Made by a program: the position numbers and the translations under genes
Part shown: positions 19,526 through 22,028 of the stretch, piece after piece
Layout of the letters: each line of letters begins with the position of its first letter
How positions within the stretch are numbered: position 1 is the first letter of the stretch
Origin: a virus
IMG/VR virus record: IMGVR_UViG_3300043465_001504
Span: 1-22,028 of that record
Strand: one strand, 5' to 3'
Length of the DNA stretch: 22,028 bases
The notes under the pieces: model-generated
The model's database searches: none
Seen by the model: the letters and a program-made list of their open reading frames with translations, nothing else
What the model was told of the DNA's origin: nothing

Positions 19526-20260
19526 ATGTCGCAACAACTGAAGCAAGTTTTCCAAGCCGCCGATGGCACGACTTTCGACACGCGTGCTGATGCTCTGGAT
19601 TACATGCGTCGGCCGCTGATCGCAGCTGCCTTCAATAAGCTGACCGCTGACAATGCGGACCTGACGAACTGGCTCATTGCTGAGCAAGACGAAATTGAGA
19701 ACGCCTTCGACACGGGTACGATTCGTCGTATCACCAAGACCGAGAAGAAGCATCTGGCTTCCGCGCTCGATCGTGTTGTTGAGCTTGCCAAGGACGACCG
19801 CAAGCTGGCCTTCCTGGCTGAGCATGCCGAAGGTCTCAAGACGACCTTCCGTTACCCGCCTGTCACGCGTATGTCGGACGACGAGAAAGCCGTTGCCGCT
19901 AAAAACACGCTTATGGCTCGCACCAACAACAACGCTCAACTGACTGACTGGATTCTGGGTAACAAGGACGCTATCCTTGCTGCCTACCAAGCCGGTGTTG
20001 AGAAGCGTGAAGTCTCGCCGAAAGCCACCGAGGCTCTGCTTGCGTACCGCATCAAGACTGCGGAAGAAAAGCTGGTCGCTTTGCGCGCCAATGCTGAAAG
20101 CAAGCCGGAAGACATCGCTGAGCTGGAAGGCAAACTTGCCGCTATGAAGTCGGGCGTTGCCCCGACGATGGCCGCACCTTCGGCTGCTCCCGCCGTGGAA
20201 GCTGAAGAAGTCGTTGAAGAGGTGGTTGAAGAAACCGCCGAAGAAACTGTCAACGAGTAA
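19526..20260 (+). CDS. Probably highly expressed phage protein with internal duplication and acidic tail, 244 aa
   Basis: I do not know a function. The protein opens LKQVFQAADGTTFDTRADALDYMRRP and then contains two related units: LTNWLIAEQDEIENAFDTG (about 46-64) and LTDWILGNKDAILAAYQAG (about 139-157), offset by 93 residues and each followed by a basic R-x-[IV]-[TS]-x-K-stretch. A coiled-coil segment follows (KTAEEKLVALRANAE...AELEGKLAAMKSG), then an Ala/Pro linker and a very acidic C-terminus (EAEEVVEEVVEETAEETVNE). Codons are strongly biased to CTG, GCC and CGT compared with the replication genes, which points to high expression. It has its own candidate promoter, a structured leader and a good SD, and is followed by a structured 3' RNA and terminator. 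I have seen similar proteins in other phages listed only as hypothetical. Confidence 0.85.
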   Translation: MSQQLKQVFQAADGTTFDTRADALDYMRRPLIAAAFNKLTADNADLTNWLIAEQDEIENAFDTGTIRRITKTEKKHLASALDRVVELAKDDRKLAFLAEHAEGLKTTFRYPPVTRMSDDEKAVAAKNTLMARTNNNAQLTDWILGNKDAILAAYQAGVEKREVSPKATEALLAYRIKTAEEKLVALRANAESKPEDIAELEGKLAAMKSGVAPTMAAPSAAPAVEAEEVVEEVVEETAEETVNE

Positions 20261-20273
20261 TCAACAAAATTTC

Positions 20274-20598
20274 GACCCAAGTGGGTCCCTCTAGTCAGAG
20301 GCTAACTGACAGTGTTAACGTCGATGGAGACACGCCTAAGCCGCGTGTCGTCAGAACTATTTGCAGGGCGTATCTTGTGTACGCTGCATGTCTAGCCTGA
20401 CTCTTAAACGAAGTGCGCTTCAATTGGAAGCACTCGTCCAGCGCGTTTAACGCACTCCTCTTGAAGGGAGCTTCACCCTACTTTGTCAAGAAAGTAATGT
20501 GGCTCTGGGACTTGACGCCTATGCTGTCGAAAGCATGAGGCTCCCTTCAAGCGGACTGCGTTCAGCCCATTGTCCAAAGTGACGGTGGGCTTTTATTT
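20274..20598 (+). ncRNA. Candidate structured noncoding RNA, about 330 nt
   Basis: No credible ORF exists between 20261 and 20639, yet almost every part can fold. Helices, in order: GACCC/GGGTC (20274-20287); CCTCT/AGAGG (20288-20301); GACACGC/GCGTGTC (20329-20349); TGCA-GG-GCGTA/TACGCTGCA (20362-20388); ACGA-GTGC-TTC/GAAGCACTCGT with bulges (20408-20437); a perfect 12-bp long-range helix CTTGAAGGGAGC (20460-20471)/GCTCCCTTCAAG (20540-20551) enclosing two 5-6-bp hairpins with related loops GTCAAG (20485-20490) and GTCGAA (20526-20531); and the final terminator. An alternative long-range pairing joins 20293-20304 with 20393-20402. It does not look like a tRNA, tmRNA or group I intron. It could be a separate sRNA or the 3' UTR of the 19526 gene. 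Confidence 0.65.
20564..20598 (+). terminator. Rho-independent-type terminator
   Basis: AGCCCATTGTC (20564-20574) pairs with GACGGTGGGCT (20581-20591) through 11 bp with two G-U pairs around CAAAGT, followed by TTTATTT. It is the strongest terminator in the window and ends the 19526 unit together with the structured RNA. Confidence 0.85.
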
Positions 20599-20639
20599 AG
20601 TCCGAAACCTAACAACCTAACCGCAAGGAGCGACCGTCT

Positions 20640-20906
20640 ATGAGTGATGACCAACAACGAGATGTAGCACCACCGCAACGTGGTCCGCACAAGCCTAAGC
20701 AACAAAAGCCACGTGTTTACAGAGTTGTTTCAGTGACGCGGTTCGGACGAACTTCTCACATCGATTACCATGACGCTGAGACAGCTTTCATGACGTATGA
20801 GAACAAAAGAAACCTCATCAACTTCATGTTTGTCGCGCTCTTTCGTGACGGCCATCTGCTGCTAAACGATATTAAAGAGTACGTTGAAACAGAAGAGGAA
20901 GCTTGA
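20640..20906 (+). CDS. Hypothetical protein, 88 aa
   Basis: This unrecognised protein has a basic, Pro/Gln-rich N-terminus (DVAPPQRGPHKPKQQKPRVYRV), then a beta strand (VVSVTRFGRTSHIDY) and helix (HDAETAFMTYENKRNLINFMFVALF), ending acidic (DIKEYVETEEEA). AAGGAG at 20625-20630 is 9 nt from the ATG. It is the first gene after the terminator, yet no copy of the promoter motif lies before it, so it probably depends on read-through. Confidence 0.78.
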   Translation: MSDDQQRDVAPPQRGPHKPKQQKPRVYRVVSVTRFGRTSHIDYHDAETAFMTYENKRNLINFMFVALFRDGHLLLNDIKEYVETEEEA

Positions 20907-20923
20907 AAGGCTGTTAGTTAACA

Positions 20924-21106
20924 ATGGCAAAAATCAGTGAAATCGTAGCGGCACTGCTGCTAGTCAAAGAAGAAGAAGGCAATCTAGAAGTTGTTGTTGT
21001 TAAAGAAAAAGAATTTCGAGCACCGACACTTGAAAGCGCTTTTGTAGAGCTTTGTGATATAAGAGGCAAAACTACAGCACGTGTAGTCATTATAAAGGAG
21101 CTTTAG
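20924..21106 (+). CDS. Hypothetical protein, 60 aa
   Basis: This is a very small protein reading MAKISEIVAALLLVKEEEGN, LEVVVVKEKEFRAPTLESAFVEL, ARVVIIKEL: alternating strands and one helix, a compact alpha/beta fold with no recognised motif. The SD is weak. Its stop TAG shares a base with the GTG start of the next gene, and the AAAGGAG that drives that gene lies inside this one, so the pair is co-translated. Confidence 0.68.
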   Translation: MAKISEIVAALLLVKEEEGNLEVVVVKEKEFRAPTLESAFVELCDIRGKTTARVVIIKEL

Positions 21107-21498
21107 TGACTAAACAAGTTCCAATTAAGCCTATTCGTCGTTTAATGCCTGTAACACCGTCATCGGCGTTACTTCGCAGTCAATTTATATACGACATTGT
21201 TCACTCTAAACGTAAACTTGCTGTAGACCTTGATACAGGCGTTTTAACGATCTTGTCAGGACGTCACCTTCTCGGACCTGAACCAAAGTACGTGTTTCGT
21301 TCAGGTGGTGCAATTATTAGTGTGCCGCTGTCACGTGATTGGGGTGAGGCAAAAGAGCAACTTTTAGAACTTTCAATTGACGTACCTCGTGGATCATTTT
21401 GTCATGGTTCACGCTGTGTGTCATTTTTAGGTTCCTGGAGAAATTTCAGAGATACCGTAAGTTTTATTTATAATAAAACAAGAAAAGCGAGCAATTAA
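21106..21498 (+). CDS. Hypothetical protein, 130 aa, GTG start
   Basis: This protein is not recognised. AAAGGAG at 21094-21100 is 5 nt from GTG 21106 (TAGTG overlap with the preceding gene). The N-terminus is basic and proline-containing (TKQVPIKPIRRLMPVTPSSALL); the core is beta-rich (KLAVDLDTGVLTILSGRHLLG, AIISVPLSRDWG) and the C-terminus has SFCHGSRCVSFLGSWRNFRD followed by a basic end. The Cys-x-His...Cys set is too sparse to claim zinc binding. Codon usage is AT-richer than in the cassette and like the replication genes. Confidence 0.75.
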   Translation: MTKQVPIKPIRRLMPVTPSSALLRSQFIYDIVHSKRKLAVDLDTGVLTILSGRHLLGPEPKYVFRSGGAIISVPLSRDWGEAKEQLLELSIDVPRGSFCHGSRCVSFLGSWRNFRDTVSFIYNKTRKASN

Positions 21499-21543
21499 AA
21501 TTATACCCACTCGGATGAGTGAGGCTTTGAGAGGAGTCTTAAA

Positions 21544-21567
21544 ATGCCTTTTAACAATACAAGCTAA
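21544..21567 (+). CDS. Possible 7-codon minigene
   Basis: ATG at 21544 is preceded by a strong SD (GAGGAG just upstream of GTCTTAAA) and reads MPFNNTS before TAA. Its stop lies within AAAGAGG, the SD of the next gene (TTG 21579). There is otherwise no reason for so strong a ribosome binding site here. It could be a leader peptide setting translation of the next gene, a true minigene, or chance. Confidence 0.3.
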   Translation: MPFNNTS

Positions 21568-21578
21568 AGAGGTCAACC

Positions 21579-21800
21579 TTGGAGCTACGAGAAGAAATTG
21601 AGCAATCTGCTGACGCCCTTGAAAAACTCTTTTACAAGGCTGCAGATGCACGCGACAAAGCCAAAGGCCCTGAAAAGACACGGCTACGTCGTATTACGAA
21701 AAGAATCGATGCGGCACTTTCTTTGATGGAGCACGCTGAAGATGAATCTGAAAGAAACACCAATGTTGCAAGTGCAAGAAATACTGGCGCAACTACCTGA
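21579..21800 (+). CDS. Hypothetical coiled-coil protein, 73 aa, TTG start
   Basis: This small, highly charged helical protein is not recognised: MELREEIEQSADALEKLFYK, ADARDKAKGPEKTRLRRITKRIDAALSLMEHAEDESER. Heptad-like Leu/Ile spacing suggests a two-helix coiled coil. AAAGAGG at 21566-21572 is 6 nt from TTG 21579, and no ATG gives a comparable product. The last 59 nt are overlapped by the following gene. Confidence 0.65.
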   Translation: MELREEIEQSADALEKLFYKAADARDKAKGPEKTRLRRITKRIDAALSLMEHAEDESERNTNVASARNTGATT

Positions 21801-22028
21801 GTCAACAAAAGAATATGTAGCTACACTTCTTGTTTGTCCTAGTCATCGTTTAGACAAAAACGCAAAACTGGCGCATAATGTTATTGTTGGTTACGCCAAC
21901 TGTACGCCGTCTGATGCAAAAGAAGTTTGTGATATACTTATTCGACTTGGTAGAGAGTGCAATAAATGGGAGCTTCGTGAAAAGTGGGAAGCTGCTTTTC
22001 ATGACATTAATACAAAACCACTTGGAAG
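21742..22028 (+). CDS. Hypothetical protein, N-terminal 95 residues (runs off window)
   Basis: An open frame begins at ATG 21742, with GGAG at 21728-21731 10 nt upstream, and continues past the window end. The visible part reads MNLKETPMLQVQEILAQLPE, STKEYVATLLVCPSHRLDKN, IVGYANCTPSDAKEVCDILIRLGREC, NKWELREKWEAAFHDI. It is helical, with four cysteines and no recognised motif. The gene overlaps the preceding coiled-coil gene by 59 nt. No stop is seen in 287 nt in this frame, and codon usage matches the neighbours, so it is likely genuine. Confidence 0.7.
   Translation, partial: MNLKETPMLQVQEILAQLPESTKEYVATLLVCPSHRLDKNAKLAHNVIVGYANCTPSDAKEVCDILIRLGRECNKWELREKWEAAFHDINTKPLG

Noticed and set aside
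20261-20640. tRNA, tmRNA or group I intron in the noncoding region
   Set aside because: No T-arm GTTCRA box with cloverleaf pairing, no CCA end, no P-Q-R-S intron elements, and no interrupted gene on either side.
1-22028. Lysogeny or mobile-element genes
   Set aside because: No integrase, excisionase, repressor, transposase or terminal inverted repeats were seen on either strand.

Overview
The window looks like the early and replication/metabolism half of a lytic, T7-like phage (Autographivirales-type, probably a podovirus). It opens inside the C-terminal part of a single-subunit T7-like RNA polymerase. It then carries a T7-style replisome on one strand: ssDNA-binding protein, family A DNA polymerase, 5'-3' exonuclease and bifunctional primase-helicase. 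All convincing genes are on the + strand, packed with start/stop overlaps (ATGA, TGATG, TAATG, TAGTG), which is typical of a virulent phage. I see no integrase, repressor, tRNA, CRISPR or IS element. The host is probably a proteobacterium; this rests on general resemblance only and is weak.

Layout. 1-1237: end of the RNA polymerase and two small genes. 1258-2012: SSB unit with a candidate phage promoter in front and a hairpin behind. 2038-8978: replication genes (DNA polymerase, an inserted HNH-AP2 homing endonuclease, MazG-like protein, exonuclease, SegE-like GIY-YIG nuclease, small membrane protein, primase-helicase). 8982-12250: nucleotide supply (NrdA, NrdB, dCMP deaminase). 12243-13086: three small unknowns, two of them paralogues. 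13083-15443: an accessory block, mostly GC-richer than the rest, full of short direct repeats and duplicated modules (Lar-like zinc protein, modular PVVPVGV proteins, membrane protein, two TTPDIAGLCERL proteins). 15433-19254: ATP-dependent DNA ligase, nucleotidyltransferase-fold protein, small unknowns and a GNAT acetyltransferase in a chain of overlapping genes. 19255-20600: a separate unit with its own candidate promoter and structured leader, one codon-optimised unknown gene with an internal duplication, and about 330 nt of noncoding, heavily structured sequence ending in a strong terminator. 20640-22028: small unknown genes, the last cut by the window end.

How it works together. The RNA polymerase would read the phage's own promoters; the 20-bp motif found only before the SSB and the 19526 gene is the best candidate. 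Ribonucleotide reductase and dCMP deaminase feed dNTP/dUMP synthesis for the replisome. The exonuclease, GIY-YIG nuclease and ligase would process host DNA or replication intermediates. SSB and primase-helicase both end in a proline-rich tail finishing in Gly-Phe, which recalls the T7 C-terminal Phe that docks on the DNA polymerase.

The most promising undescribed items are the structured RNA at 20274-20598, the promoter pair, the repeat-built cassette at 13.1-15.4 kb, and the codon-optimised gene at 19526. Family assignments come from motif recognition by eye; no database search was run.
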